Notes: generated by a model not told the origin, from the sequence alone. A DNA stretch of 64,000 bases from Phycisphaeraceae bacterium (GCA_019636695.1 JAHBXD010000001.1:365661-429660); one strand, 5' to 3'; positions 34,748 through 43,803 are shown, counted from the stretch's first letter. Program-made: numbers and translations.

Positions 34748-34870
34748 ATGAGGAGAACGGAAGTTCATGCGAGCGTGCAGCGTGGCGAACGGCGAGCCGA
34801 GGCGTGCCGGCGGCTCCGGTATGTCGCTCGGGTGAATGCCCGCCGACAGGTTCAGGGAGGCGTGGCGTGA
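34748..34870 (+). CDS. Possible small Arg-rich ORF upstream of the first ATPase gene
   Basis: A 40-codon ORF (MRRTEVHASVQRGERR...) in the 190-base spacer between the DppC-type permease and the next ATPase. GAGGAG lies just before its ATG, and its TGA overlaps the GTG start of the ATPase gene (GTGA). It could be a coupling leader that brings ribosomes to the ATPase start, a small protein, or chance. No similarity known to me. Confidence 0.35.
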   Translation: MRRTEVHASVQRGERRAEACRRLRYVARVNARRQVQGGVA

Positions 34871-35883
34871 AGCAACCGATCCTCCAGGTTCGGAATCTGA
34901 CGACGCGGTTCAAGACCGATCGCGGCGTGGTGACGGCCATCGACGACGTGAACTTCGATCTGTATCCAGGGGAGACGCTGGGCATCGTGGGTGAGTCGGG
35001 GTGCGGTAAAACGGTGACGAGCAAGACGATCATGCGTCTGCTGCCGGATCACCTGACGATCATCGACTCCAACAGCCGGGTCGAGTTCGAGGGAAAAAAC
35101 CTCGCCCGGATCCGTGAAAGCGAAATGCGCAAGGTGCGTGGAGCCAAGATCGCGATGATCTTCCAGGAGCCGATGACGAGCCTGAACCCGGTGTTCACCG
35201 TCGGCTGGCAGCTCGATGAAGCGCTGCGCTATCACACGACACTGAATCGCCGCGGGCGGCGCGAGAAGGCGATCGAGATGCTCCGGCTCGTCGAGATTCC
35301 GAACCCCGAGCGGCGGATTCACGATTATCCGCATCAGCTCTCGGGCGGCATGCGCCAGCGTGTGATGATCGCGATCGCGCTCTGTTGCGAGCCGAGCATC
35401 CTGATCGCCGACGAACCGACGACGGCGCTGGATGTGACGATCCAGGCCCAGATTCTGCAACTGATGCAGAACCTGAAGGCCAAGCTCAACACCGCGATCA
35501 TGCTGATCACGCATAATCTCGGCGTCGTGGCGCAAGTGTGCGACCGTGTCATGGTGATGTACGCAGGCCGCGTGATCGAAAGCGGCGAAGTACATGAGAT
35601 CTTTCATCATCCGCGGCATCCGTATACCCGCGCGCTGCTTCAGTCGATTCCGAAGGCCGGGCGGCGTGCCGCGGGCGCCCGGCTGCCGGCGATCAAGGGC
35701 ATCGTGCCCAGCCTGTTCAATCTTCCGAAGGGGTGCCGCTTCCAGGACCGTTGCGACTATCGGCAGGATCGATGCATCGCCGAGGAACCTGAACTGCTCG
35801 CCCACGGGAAAGACGACCATCCCGTCCGGTGCCATTTCCCGCTTGATCAGCCCGCCTTGCTCACGGTGGGGGCGACATCATGA
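34867..35883 (+). CDS. Peptide ABC transporter ATPase (DppD/OppD type)
   Basis: A 338-residue ATPase starting at GTG 34867 with GGGAGG 6 bases upstream. It has Walker A GESGCGKT, Q-loop FQEPMTSLNP, signature LSGGMRQR, Walker B ILIADEPTTALD and the His switch ITHNLGVVAQ. The C-terminal oligopeptide extension includes the Cys-rich cluster PKGCRFQDRC, RCIAEEPEL and RCHFPL, which in relatives holds an Fe-S or metal site. It pairs with the DppF-type ATPase downstream to drive the importer. Confidence 0.94.
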   Translation: MKQPILQVRNLTTRFKTDRGVVTAIDDVNFDLYPGETLGIVGESGCGKTVTSKTIMRLLPDHLTIIDSNSRVEFEGKNLARIRESEMRKVRGAKIAMIFQEPMTSLNPVFTVGWQLDEALRYHTTLNRRGRREKAIEMLRLVEIPNPERRIHDYPHQLSGGMRQRVMIAIALCCEPSILIADEPTTALDVTIQAQILQLMQNLKAKLNTAIMLITHNLGVVAQVCDRVMVMYAGRVIESGEVHEIFHHPRHPYTRALLQSIPKAGRRAAGARLPAIKGIVPSLFNLPKGCRFQDRCDYRQDRCIAEEPELLAHGKDDHPVRCHFPLDQPALLTVGATS

Positions 35884-36029
35884 ATGACAACGGTTCGGAG
35901 ATGTATCACGACGGCGGGCCTCGGGTTCAGAAGGGCCTTGCCGTTGTCACGTTACTTTACGAAACGAGGGGGCGTGCAATGCATGCCTACGTAGGTCGGT
36001 TATTCCGAGGGTTTGCATCTCGGCGGTGA
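35880..36029 (+). CDS. Possible small ORF between the two ATPase genes
   Basis: A 49-codon ORF whose ATG overlaps the TGA of the DppD-type gene (ATGA at 35880-35883). It begins MNDNGSEMYHDGG and ends GFASRR, 7 bases before the DppF-type ATG. The peptide has no signal sequence and no family I recognise. Because the overlap matches the style of real genes in this operon it is more credible than a random ORF, but it may be only a coupling device. Confidence 0.4.
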   Translation: MNDNGSEMYHDGGPRVQKGLAVVTLLYETRGRAMHAYVGRLFRGFASRR

Positions 36030-36036
36030 GTCTCCC

Positions 36037-36999
36037 ATGCCCCTGATTGAAGTCAACAAGATCGTCAAGCACTTTCCCGTCCGCGGAGGCGTTCTCAACG
36101 GCGTCGTCGGCAAGGTGCATGCAGTCAACGGTGTAAGCCTGACTGTCGATTCAGGCCAGACACTCGGCGTCGTCGGTGAGTCGGGGTGCGGCAAGAGCAC
36201 ATTGGGAAAGGTCATCATCCGGCTGATCGAGCCGACCAGCGGGCAGATTGTCTATGAAGGCGAAGACATCACCACGCTCAGCCATGATGCGATGATGCCG
36301 TTTCGGCGGAAGATGCAGATCATCTTTCAGGATCCGTATTCGTCGCTCAATCCCCGGCTTACCGTGCGGGCTTTGTTGCGCGAGGCGATTCTCTTTCACA
36401 AGGTCATCGAGAAATCGGCCGTCAACGATTACATCGATTCGCTGATCCAGACCGTGGGGCTGCGCTCAGACTCGGGAGAGAAATTTCCGCATGAGTTCAG
36501 CGGCGGGCAGCGCCAACGCATCGGCATCGCCCGGGCGCTCTCGGTCAAGCCGACCTTCATCATCGCTGATGAGCCGGTCTCGGCGCTCGACGTGTCGATC
36601 CAGGCTCAGGTGTTGAACCTGATGATGGACCTGAAGGAGCAATTCGGGCTGACGATGCTCTTTATCTCGCACGATCTGAAGGTCGTCGAGCACTTCTGCG
36701 ATCGCGTCGTGGTGATGTATCTCGGCCACGCCGTCGAGAAGATGCCGACTGAAGACCTGCACCAGCGAGCGCAGCATCCGTATTCCCAGGCTTTGCTGGG
36801 CGCCAACCCGATTGACGATCCGGCCGATCGACGCCCGCTCGCCGTGCTGCAAGGCGATGTGCCCAGCCCACTGCATCCGCCCAAAGGGTGCCCGTTCCAA
36901 GGGCGGTGCCCCAAAGTCATAGACCGGTGTCGGCAGGAAATGCCCCCACTCGAAGTCAAAAAAGCCGGGCACGAGGTGGCCTGCTGGGCCGTTGAATAA
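36037..36999 (+). CDS. Peptide ABC transporter ATPase (DppF/OppF type)
   Basis: A 320-residue ATPase: Walker A GESGCGKST, Q-loop FQDPYSSLNPRLTV, signature FSGGQRQR, Walker B IIADEPVSALD and His switch ISHDLKVVEHF. The C-terminal cluster PKGCPFQGRCPKVIDRC gives the Cys pattern of the family. It is the second ATPase of the importer and the last gene of the operon. The ATG at 36037 is used; the frame is open 8 codons upstream. The convergent DUF4097 gene ends 8 bases beyond its stop. Confidence 0.94.
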   Translation: MPLIEVNKIVKHFPVRGGVLNGVVGKVHAVNGVSLTVDSGQTLGVVGESGCGKSTLGKVIIRLIEPTSGQIVYEGEDITTLSHDAMMPFRRKMQIIFQDPYSSLNPRLTVRALLREAILFHKVIEKSAVNDYIDSLIQTVGLRSDSGEKFPHEFSGGQRQRIGIARALSVKPTFIIADEPVSALDVSIQAQVLNLMMDLKEQFGLTMLFISHDLKVVEHFCDRVVVMYLGHAVEKMPTEDLHQRAQHPYSQALLGANPIDDPADRRPLAVLQGDVPSPLHPPKGCPFQGRCPKVIDRCRQEMPPLEVKKAGHEVACWAVE

Positions 37000-37007
37000 A
37001 CCGACGT

Positions 37008-37865
37008 TCAGGGCGCCATGCCCGAAACGGGGCGATATTCGATAGGGGCATCCACCAGGCGCACGCGCACGTTCCCGCGCATGGTTTCGACCTGGCAAAG
37101 ATGCACGCCTTTGTTGAGGATGCCCGTCCACCGCGTCGCCGCACTCTGGGAGTGCGAAATCGCGCCGCCGATGAGTTGCATCTGCACGCGGCCCTCCGAC
37201 GTCGAGACCTCGTATTCGCCGCTCGATGTGCTGGGCATGACGATGTCGATGTTGCCGCTGGTGGTCGCGAGCTTGAGCGGGCCGTGGACCGGGGTCTCGG
37301 TCACCAACATGATGCTGCCTCCCGGGGTTTGCCCCAAGACGCCGCTGTGCACGTTGATGTCGCCCGAGACGCCAATGAGTTCGACGTGGCCGTCGGCATT
37401 TCGGATCATCACCCCCCCGCAACTGGGGATATAGACCGTCAGTTCAATACGGGCATTTTCATCCGGATTTCGATATGCCGACCGTACCCGGAGCACGTTT
37501 CGGACATCATCCACATACGACTCGGCCGAGACGGCGAGGGCCTCGCGCAGTCGTTCGAGTTCGCGCCGGTCAGCCCCGTTTCGGGGGATAGGCCGAGCAT
37601 CGACCGCCGCGCGGCGGAGCGAGGGGTCAACAATGACCCGGACGGGGCCTTTGGGGTTGACAATATCTACCCCTGCAAGCGCATTGGCCGAAATTCTCGG
37701 ACCTTCGACCACGACGCGATAGCGTGCCTCGTCAGGTTCGCGCTGGCGTGCCGCACGCTCTTCGGGCCGAAGGGCGATACACCCATTCAGGGTGATGGTG
37801 ATGGCGAGGGCGGCTGCCGCACGACCGATTGCATGGTGTTTGAGCGAGTTGGGGCAAATGCCCAT
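37008..37865 (-). CDS. DUF4097-like beta-rich lipoprotein
   Basis: A 285-residue lipoprotein. The N-terminus ends in TLNGC with Cys29 as the likely lipidated residue. The C-terminal half has successive short beta repeats (MIRNADGHVELIGVSGDINV, LKLATTSGNIDIVMPS, YEVSTSEGRVQMQLIGG, VETMRGNVRVRL), the pattern of DUF4097/putative adhesin beta-solenoids. AAGGAGG precedes the ATG by 8 bases, so the start is firm. The N-terminal half (VVVEGPRISANALAGVDIVNPKG) is also beta-rich. Function is unknown; these proteins often sit at the envelope. Convergent with the importer operon and divergent from rny. Confidence 0.8.
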   Translation of the reverse strand: MGICPNSLKHHAIGRAAAALAITITLNGCIALRPEERAARQREPDEARYRVVVEGPRISANALAGVDIVNPKGPVRVIVDPSLRRAAVDARPIPRNGADRRELERLREALAVSAESYVDDVRNVLRVRSAYRNPDENARIELTVYIPSCGGVMIRNADGHVELIGVSGDINVHSGVLGQTPGGSIMLVTETPVHGPLKLATTSGNIDIVMPSTSSGEYEVSTSEGRVQMQLIGGAISHSQSAATRWTGILNKGVHLCQVETMRGNVRVRLVDAPIEYRPVSGMAP

Positions 37866-37935
37866 TCGTGCGGCCTCCTTGGGGTATGGGGCAGAGACTG
37901 TATCGGCTCGGGGGAGGTCAGACGTTTCTCGTCCC

Positions 37936-37964
37936 TTGACGGTTCGTGCGGGGATGCCCATACT
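37936..37964 (+). promoter_or_regulatory. Sigma-70-like promoter upstream of rny
   Basis: TTGACG (37936-37941), 17 bases, CATACT (37959-37964). A 10-base perfect palindrome CTAACGTTAG (37968-37977) lies at the expected start site and could be an operator. The transcript would have a leader of about 370 bases before rny. Confidence 0.45.
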
Positions 37965-38059
37965 CTCCTAACGTTAGTGCGTTCGGTCCGTTCGTGGGCC
38001 GGGCGAAGTCAGAAATCCAGGTGCCGTCTCACCGCGGGATCGGATCGGAAATCACGTGC

Positions 38060-38084
38060 GTGCGGAGCCGCGAGCGTTCCGCAC
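38060..38084 (+). other. Hairpin in the rny leader
   Basis: GTGCGGA (38060-38066) and TCCGCAC (38078-38084) form a 7-bp stem with an 11-base loop, followed by TCTTTG. It could be an attenuator or stabilising element. The rest of 37978-38342 has no clear gene. Confidence 0.35.
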
Positions 38085-38342
38085 TCTTTGCCGGGCTGGA
38101 TTTGACCAGTCTCGGCTATTTGGCGAGGGTTTTCATGGGCTTGCACACGACCGATGGATGGTTCTCAGCGGCGGGCCGGGGCGGCCCTGCGCGGCGCCAT
38201 CCTTTGTTCGAGGGGGCGATCCCGGGACCGTAGAGCACGCTGACCGATCAACCGGGCGTTCGGCTCGGGCCTGTGTCTGATTCGGCCCGTTTGCGGGTCC
38301 GGAAGCGGCGTGGGCGCGCCCGGCCCGACTGGGGATCGGTCG

Positions 38343-39959
38343 ATGTTGCAACTTTTCCCCGCGATCACGCTTGCTGAAATCGATGTTCTCTCGGTGGTGC
38401 TCATCGTGCTTGCGCTGCTCGGCGGTGTCGGCGCGGGGGTTGGCCTATGCAAAGTTCTGATTGGGAAAACCCTTGGGCAGGCACGGGCCGAGGCCAAACA
38501 GATTCAGGCGCGGGCCGAGGCTGACGCGGCGACCGCGGCGGAGAAGATCGTTCTTGAGGCCGAGCGAGAGGCTCTTGAACGGAAGGAAAAGGCCGAAAAG
38601 GAGTTCGAGACCGAGCGCGGAGAACTTCGGGAGACGGAGCGGCGCCTGGCCAAGCGCGAGGACGCGTTTGACCGGAAGGAAGAGTCGCTGGCGGAGCGAG
38701 AGCGACAGCTTCAGAGCCAGAGCGACCGCCTGCGGCAGAAGGAAGAGAAGTTCGCGACTCGAGAAGAGGCGCTGGGCAAGCGAGAGGAAGAGATTGAGCG
38801 TCTGATCGCGCAGCAGCGTGAGCGGTTGCTGGAAGTGAGCGGTCTGTCCGTAGAGCAGGCGACCGAACGGTTGCTTCGTCGGGTAGAGGAAGAGAAGCGC
38901 CACGACGTGGCGAAACTGGTTCGCAAGATCGAGGAGGAGGCGGAGGCCAAAGCCAAGGAGCGTGCGAGAGAGGTGACGCTCATGGCGATTCAGCGATATG
39001 CCTCGGACATCACCAGCGAGAGCACCGTGCGGACGGTGGAGATTCCTTCAGACGACATGAAGGGCCGGATCATCGGGCGCGAGGGGCGCAACATTCGCGC
39101 GATCGAGAAGGCGACCGGGGTAGACATCATCGTGGATGACACGCCGGGCGTGATCGTGGTGTCGTGCTTTGACAAGGTTCGCCAGCAGGTGGCGGTGGAG
39201 GCGCTTCAGCGGCTCGTGGCGGACGGCCGGATGCACCCGGCGAGGATCGAAGAAGTCGTTGAGAAGGTTCGTGCCGAGATGGATGAGCGCATCCAGAAGT
39301 TCGGCAAAGACGCGATTCTGGAAGTCAATTTGCGCGGCGTACACCCGAAGATCGCCGAGGCGATGGGCAAGCTGCATTATCGAACGAGTTTCGGGCAGAA
39401 CGTGTTGCGCCATTCGATCGAAGTGGCGTATCTGTGCCAGATTATCGCCGAGCAGATCGGTCTTGACGGGCGGCTGGCGCGTCGATGCGGGTTTCTTCAC
39501 GACATCGGCAAGGCGATGGACCACGAGATGGAAGGCGGACACCCCAAGATCGGGATGGATTTCGCCAAGCAATACGGAGAGAAAGAGCCGGTGCTGAACG
39601 CGATCGGCGGGCACCATGCCGATATTCCTTCCACGAGTTTCTATACGCCGATCGTGATGGCGGCCGATGCGGTGAGTTCGGCTCGACCGGGTGCGCGTCG
39701 AGAAAGCATGGAGCGGTATGTGCAGCGTCTGACCGAGTTGCAGGATATCGCGATGAGCATGCCGGGCGTGACCGAGGCGTATGCGATTCAGGCCGGGCGC
39801 GAGGTTCGCGTGATGGTCGATGCCGCGCGCGTGGGGGACGACGAGGCATACCTGATCGCGCACGACATCGCGCGCCGGGTGAGCGAGGAAATGACCTTCC
39901 CAGGCGAGATTCGCGTAACGGTGCTTCGGGAGACGCGGGCGATTGAAGTGGCGAGGTGA
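38343..39959 (+). CDS. rny: Ribonuclease Y
   Basis: A 538-residue membrane-anchored endoribonuclease that starts mRNA decay. One N-terminal span (about 14-40), a long coiled coil rich in Glu, Arg, Lys and Ala (about 45-215), a KH domain with GRIIGREGRNIRAIEKATGV (241-260), and an HD domain with LHDIGKAMDHE (His386-Asp387) complete the standard order. The ATG at 38343 (MLQLFPAIT) gives the normal N-terminus; an in-frame ATG 11 codons upstream is less likely. All catalytic residues are present. A 370-base leader with a promoter and hairpin suggests post-transcriptional control. Confidence 0.96.
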   Translation: MLQLFPAITLAEIDVLSVVLIVLALLGGVGAGVGLCKVLIGKTLGQARAEAKQIQARAEADAATAAEKIVLEAEREALERKEKAEKEFETERGELRETERRLAKREDAFDRKEESLAERERQLQSQSDRLRQKEEKFATREEALGKREEEIERLIAQQRERLLEVSGLSVEQATERLLRRVEEEKRHDVAKLVRKIEEEAEAKAKERAREVTLMAIQRYASDITSESTVRTVEIPSDDMKGRIIGREGRNIRAIEKATGVDIIVDDTPGVIVVSCFDKVRQQVAVEALQRLVADGRMHPARIEEVVEKVRAEMDERIQKFGKDAILEVNLRGVHPKIAEAMGKLHYRTSFGQNVLRHSIEVAYLCQIIAEQIGLDGRLARRCGFLHDIGKAMDHEMEGGHPKIGMDFAKQYGEKEPVLNAIGGHHADIPSTSFYTPIVMAADAVSSARPGARRESMERYVQRLTELQDIAMSMPGVTEAYAIQAGREVRVMVDAARVGDDEAYLIAHDIARRVSEEMTFPGEIRVTVLRETRAIEVAR

Positions 39960-39984
39960 GGTATTGAAGGGCCGTGGAACGTGT

Positions 39985-41124
39985 TCACCGCAACAGCGCC
40001 ATGATGCGGGCGATGCGGCTGGGCAGCGGCGGGTGCGAGGCGAAGGGGCTGTTCAGTTCCTGGTGCTTTGCGCGCATCTTGCGTAGCGGGTTGACGATGA
40101 ACATGTGCGCAGTGCCGCGGTTGGCGAGATCCACCAGCGGCTCTTCATCGTCAGCGAGCTTGCGCAGGGCCGAGGCAAGGGCCTGCGGATTTCGCGTGAG
40201 TTCGACCGCGCAGGCATCGGCAAGATATTCGCGCTCACGGCTATAGGCCATCTGGATCAACTTTGCAAAGAGCGGCGCAACAACCGCCAGGATCGCCGCG
40301 ATGATGAGCAGGATGACAAAAATCGCGACCGCGCCGCCTTCGCCCTTGCCGCTTCGAGATGAACGACCGCGCGTTCCCGAGGCGCGAAGCCCGGTCCACG
40401 CGATGCGCACGAAGGCATCGCAGGCAAAGACGATCAGGCCGACCATCGTCGCCATCAGCATGCTGAAGCGGATGTCGAGGTGGCGGATGTGGGCCATTTC
40501 ATGGGCGATCACCGCCTGAAGTTCTTCGCGTGTGAGCTTGGCGCGCAGGGCCGTGGTGATCGCCACCACGCCATGCTCAGGGTCTCGCCCGGTGGCAAAG
40601 GCGTTGAGGGCGGTTTCAGGAATCAGGTAGATCCGCGGCATGGGCATGCCAGCCGCGATGCGCATTTCATCGACCACGTTGTAAAGTTCCGGATCGAGCG
40701 TGCGGTCAAGCGGCGTCGCGTGCAACATGCCCAAAATGGCGTTGGCTCCGTCAAACCAACTCCACGCCGCGCCGAGCGAAGCGATCACCAGCGCGATCCC
40801 GGCACCGATCATGCTGGGCACGAGCAAGGTCGAAGTGTGCCAGACCGGGGGGGCGTGTTGCGCGTCGGCGGAAGAAGAGCTACTCCAGACGCTCACGGTG
40901 ACCAGCCCGACGCTGGCGCCCATGATGGCCCCGACGATCACACCGAGCGCGATCATCAACACCACGAGCCAGAAGCTCTGGCGCCGGTTTTTGCGCATCA
41001 GGTCGAGGTAGGTGGTCGTGCCCGGATAGGCGCTGGCGAGTTTGCGCACCTGGGCATCGATCGGCCGCTCGGCCCTGTTCGGACCGGTCGGTGACGGCGA
41101 CGAACTGGGAGGGGGGGTGCTCAC
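39985..41124 (-). CDS. M48 family metalloprotease (HtpX-like)
   Basis: A 379-residue integral membrane zinc protease. Two spans at about 51-80 and 100-122 lead into the catalytic part with VIAHEMAHIRH (HEMAH at 208-212). Further spans follow, and the third zinc ligand is likely the Glu in REREYLADACAVELT. It acts on misfolded or damaged membrane proteins in relatives. It lies 65 bases downstream of a LemA gene on the same strand, the common LemA-M48 pairing. The N-terminal 25 residues are Pro/Ser-rich. Confidence 0.92.
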   Translation of the reverse strand: MSTPPPSSSPSPTGPNRAERPIDAQVRKLASAYPGTTTYLDLMRKNRRQSFWLVVLMIALGVIVGAIMGASVGLVTVSVWSSSSSADAQHAPPVWHTSTLLVPSMIGAGIALVIASLGAAWSWFDGANAILGMLHATPLDRTLDPELYNVVDEMRIAAGMPMPRIYLIPETALNAFATGRDPEHGVVAITTALRAKLTREELQAVIAHEMAHIRHLDIRFSMLMATMVGLIVFACDAFVRIAWTGLRASGTRGRSSRSGKGEGGAVAIFVILLIIAAILAVVAPLFAKLIQMAYSREREYLADACAVELTRNPQALASALRKLADDEEPLVDLANRGTAHMFIVNPLRKMRAKHQELNSPFASHPPLPSRIARIMALLR

Positions 41125-41189
41125 GCGGTCGGCGGCAGGTCGCGTCGGCGAAGGCGGGCGGCAGGGGAACGGGCGGGGTTACCGGGAAT

Positions 41190-41771
41190 TCACGAGAAGG
41201 ACACTTTGGGGGCCTCGCGCTGGGCGGCTTCTTCAAGCCGGAAGTACTGGCGTTCCTTGAAGTTGAACATCGCGGCAACGATGTTGGTGGGGAAGGTCTG
41301 GCGGGTTTCTTCATACCGGCCGACTGTGTCGTTGAAGTGTTGACGGGCAAAGCCGATCTTGTTTTCGGTGCTGGTCAGCTCTTCCTGAAGTTGCCTGAAG
41401 TTGGCATCGGCCTTGAGGTTGGGATAGGCCTCGGCCACGGCGAGCAAGCGCGAGAGCGCCCCGCTCAGGGCGCCTTCGGCCTGGGCCTTCATGGCGGCGT
41501 GGGCCGCGTCGCTGGTGATGTTCACGGCATGCTGGCGGGCGCTGATGACGGCGTCGAGCGTTTCGCGTTCGTGCGTGGCATAGCCCTTGACCGTTTCGAC
41601 GAGGTTGGGGATGAGGTCGTAGCGGCGCTTCAACTGCACATCAATCTGCGACCAGGCGTTGTCGGCATCGACGCGCCGGCGCACCAGCGTGTTGTACATG
41701 CCGATAAACCACAACAGCATCAGAACAAACACGGCGGCCAGAATCAGCACGACGATCCACGCGTCAGGCAT
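41190..41771 (-). CDS. lemA: LemA family protein
   Basis: A 193-residue protein. One N-terminal span (about 4-24) is followed by YNTLVRRRVDADNAWSQIDVQLKRRYDLIPNLVETVKGYA, the LemA signature, then helical ENKIGFARQHFNDTVGRYEETRQTFP. Function is not well defined; members often travel with M48 proteases and membrane stress systems, as here. The ATG at 41771 (MPDAWIVV) is used; the upstream in-frame ATG adds an unconserved stretch. Confidence 0.93.
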   Translation of the reverse strand: MPDAWIVVLILAAVFVLMLLWFIGMYNTLVRRRVDADNAWSQIDVQLKRRYDLIPNLVETVKGYATHERETLDAVISARQHAVNITSDAAHAAMKAQAEGALSGALSRLLAVAEAYPNLKADANFRQLQEELTSTENKIGFARQHFNDTVGRYEETRQTFPTNIVAAMFNFKERQYFRLEEAAQREAPKVSFS

Positions 41772-41861
41772 TGGTGACACTCCAGGGTCGGGCGGCAGGA
41801 CGCCGCGGCGACTCTGCGGCATAATACCCCATTCAGACCCGCCGTTGTTCTTGGGAAAGCC

Positions 41862-43019
41862 ATGCCCGATCCTTCACCTTCCGCTGCGCCGCGTCCCGCC
41901 GTTGTTACGTTGGCGGGGTTGTTTGAAGAACTGCTCTGGCCTCACCTTTTGCGTGCGCCTGTGCTGGCGCTGCGGTTCGATCGCATGGTGCTGGCGTTTA
42001 TCGCCGTCGCGCTCATGGGCGTCGCATCGTCGATTCCCACGATCTGGGGCGCCGAGGGGGTAATCGTCGCTGGTCCCGGCGCTTCGGTGATGGCCGGCGA
42101 GGGGACAAGCAGCATTGAGGTGGTTTCGAGCCATGCCGGGCCGGTCGCTTCGTCCTGGACATGGCTGTTGGGGCTTCCCGAGGCGATTCGCAGATCGGAC
42201 ACCGCCGGGCTTGTGTTGTTCGGTGTGATCAAGTTGCTGATTCTGGCCACCATCGGGGCGGGGCTGGCGCGATCTGCGGCGTGCGAGTTCGGGGCGGGGG
42301 TGATGATCTCCGGCCCGCAGGCGCTGGCTTTCGGATTGTCGCGGTGGTATTCGGGATTCGCCGCGATGGCCGTCCCGCTGGGCGTGGCGGCGTTTGGGGG
42401 GGTGCTGCTTGCGGTGCTGGGCCTGTTGCTGGCTGTGCCGGGGTTGAACATTCTCGGGGCGATTTTGTATCCGCTGCTGGTGGTGATCGGCGTAGTGATG
42501 GTGGTCATATTGGCGTGCCTGGTTCTCGGGGGCGGCATGCTGGTGCCGGCATTCGCGGTCGAGTGCACCGACGCGATCGATGCGATACAGCGCGTCTTCA
42601 ACTATGTGCTGCATCGGCCGCTTAGTCTGGTGATCTATCTCGCGGTGGCGGTGGTGACCGGGGCGGTGGCGATGACCTTGGCCTTTGCGCTCGGCGGCGC
42701 GGGGGTTGCCCTCACCGACTGGTGCGCGGGGCAGTGGTCGGGCGCCACGGGCGCCGCGGTGCTCGGCGGCACGGCTGAGGGTGGGGTCAACGCGGCCGCC
42801 GCGTGGATCGTTTCGACCGTGAAGGGCGTGGTGTTGGTCGTGGTGTATGCCTATCTCTTCAGTTATGTCATGTGCGCGGGGACGATCGTGTACCTGCTGG
42901 TGCGGCAGCGGAACGATGCGCAGCACTGGTCTGAAATCTGGTTCGCCTCGGCGCTCGAAGGGGAAGTTGCACACGAAGCCCCGCAGGTGCGCGCGGCCGA
43001 TGAGGAAGAGGCGAACTGA
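41862..43019 (+). CDS. Multi-pass membrane protein of unknown function
   Basis: A 385-residue protein with about six to seven spans, including LVLFGVIKLLILATIGAGLA, FAAMAVPLGVAAFGGVLLAVLGLLLAVPGL, LLVVIGVVMVVILACLVLGGG and ILVVVYAYLFSYVMCAGTIVYLLV. The C-terminus is acidic (AADEEEAN). The N-terminal cytoplasmic part has LAGLFEELLWPHLLRAPVLALRFDR before the first span. I do not recognise the family; it resembles large planctomycete membrane proteins of unknown role. It is divergent from LemA, about 90 bases apart, and convergent with truB. Confidence 0.75.
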   Translation: MPDPSPSAAPRPAVVTLAGLFEELLWPHLLRAPVLALRFDRMVLAFIAVALMGVASSIPTIWGAEGVIVAGPGASVMAGEGTSSIEVVSSHAGPVASSWTWLLGLPEAIRRSDTAGLVLFGVIKLLILATIGAGLARSAACEFGAGVMISGPQALAFGLSRWYSGFAAMAVPLGVAAFGGVLLAVLGLLLAVPGLNILGAILYPLLVVIGVVMVVILACLVLGGGMLVPAFAVECTDAIDAIQRVFNYVLHRPLSLVIYLAVAVVTGAVAMTLAFALGGAGVALTDWCAGQWSGATGAAVLGGTAEGGVNAAAAWIVSTVKGVVLVVVYAYLFSYVMCAGTIVYLLVRQRNDAQHWSEIWFASALEGEVAHEAPQVRAADEEEAN

Positions 43020-43053
43020 CGCAGTGATGGCGATCGGTGGCCGCAGGCGGGGT

Positions 43054-43803
43054 TCAGCCAAGGATACTGTCGGGAAGAAGGCGGTCGAGCGGGAAGATCC
43101 GCGGGAGTGCATCGAGCGGTATCGACAACGAAAGATCGATCGATCCCACCCGCGTGCGCCGAAGGCCGGTGAGCAGGCCGCCGCAGTTGAGGTGAGCGCC
43201 CAGATCTCTTGCAAGGCTGCGGATGTAGGTGCCTCTGCCGCAGGTGATGCGCAGGCGCAGGTTCGGCCATTCGTATGCAAGGGTTTCAATGGCATCGATG
43301 CGGATGGTCCGCGGGCGCATCGCGACGTCTTTGCCTGCGCGGGCGAGTTGGTAAGCGCGTTTGCCGTCGATCCACACCGCCGAATGCGTCGGGGGCACTT
43401 GCGTGATGTCTCCGACGAAGCGTTCCGTGGCGGCCTCGACTTCGGGAAGCGTGGGCACGCGGGCGACGACCACGGGCCGCGAAGGTGTTTCGAGATCACA
43501 CGAATCGCTGGTGCGGGCGAGGTCGATCTCGGCCTCATAGACCTTGGCGCCGCCCATCACGCGCTCGCACAGGCGCGTCGCTCGGCCTACGAGCACCACG
43601 ACCACGCCTTGCGCAAGCGGGTCAAGGGTTCCGCCGTGGCCGACCTTGAGGCCGCGTGGAAGGCCGTTGCGTCGAAGCGCTGTGCGCACCCGGCGACAAC
43701 AGTCCATCGAGGTCGGCCCGACGGGCTTGTCAATCACGATGATGCCGCTGATCGCAGCGGGCGCATCGTGCGGCGTTTCGGAAGTCGGGTGGGTCGGTGG
43801 CAT
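43054..43803 (-). CDS. truB: tRNA pseudouridine(55) synthase
   Basis: A 249-residue enzyme that makes pseudouridine 55 in the tRNA T-loop. It opens with GIIVIDKPVGPTSMD, has KVGHGGTLDPLAQGVVVVLVG with the catalytic Asp at residue 61, then TKVYEAEIDLAR-like and GRGTYIRSLARDLG segments. The core is normal; the C-terminal PUA-like extension seen in some members is absent or short. The ArnT-like gene ends 17 bases upstream of its ATG on the same strand. Confidence 0.93.
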   Translation of the reverse strand: MPPTHPTSETPHDAPAAISGIIVIDKPVGPTSMDCCRRVRTALRRNGLPRGLKVGHGGTLDPLAQGVVVVLVGRATRLCERVMGGAKVYEAEIDLARTSDSCDLETPSRPVVVARVPTLPEVEAATERFVGDITQVPPTHSAVWIDGKRAYQLARAGKDVAMRPRTIRIDAIETLAYEWPNLRLRITCGRGTYIRSLARDLGAHLNCGGLLTGLRRTRVGSIDLSLSIPLDALPRIFPLDRLLPDSILG

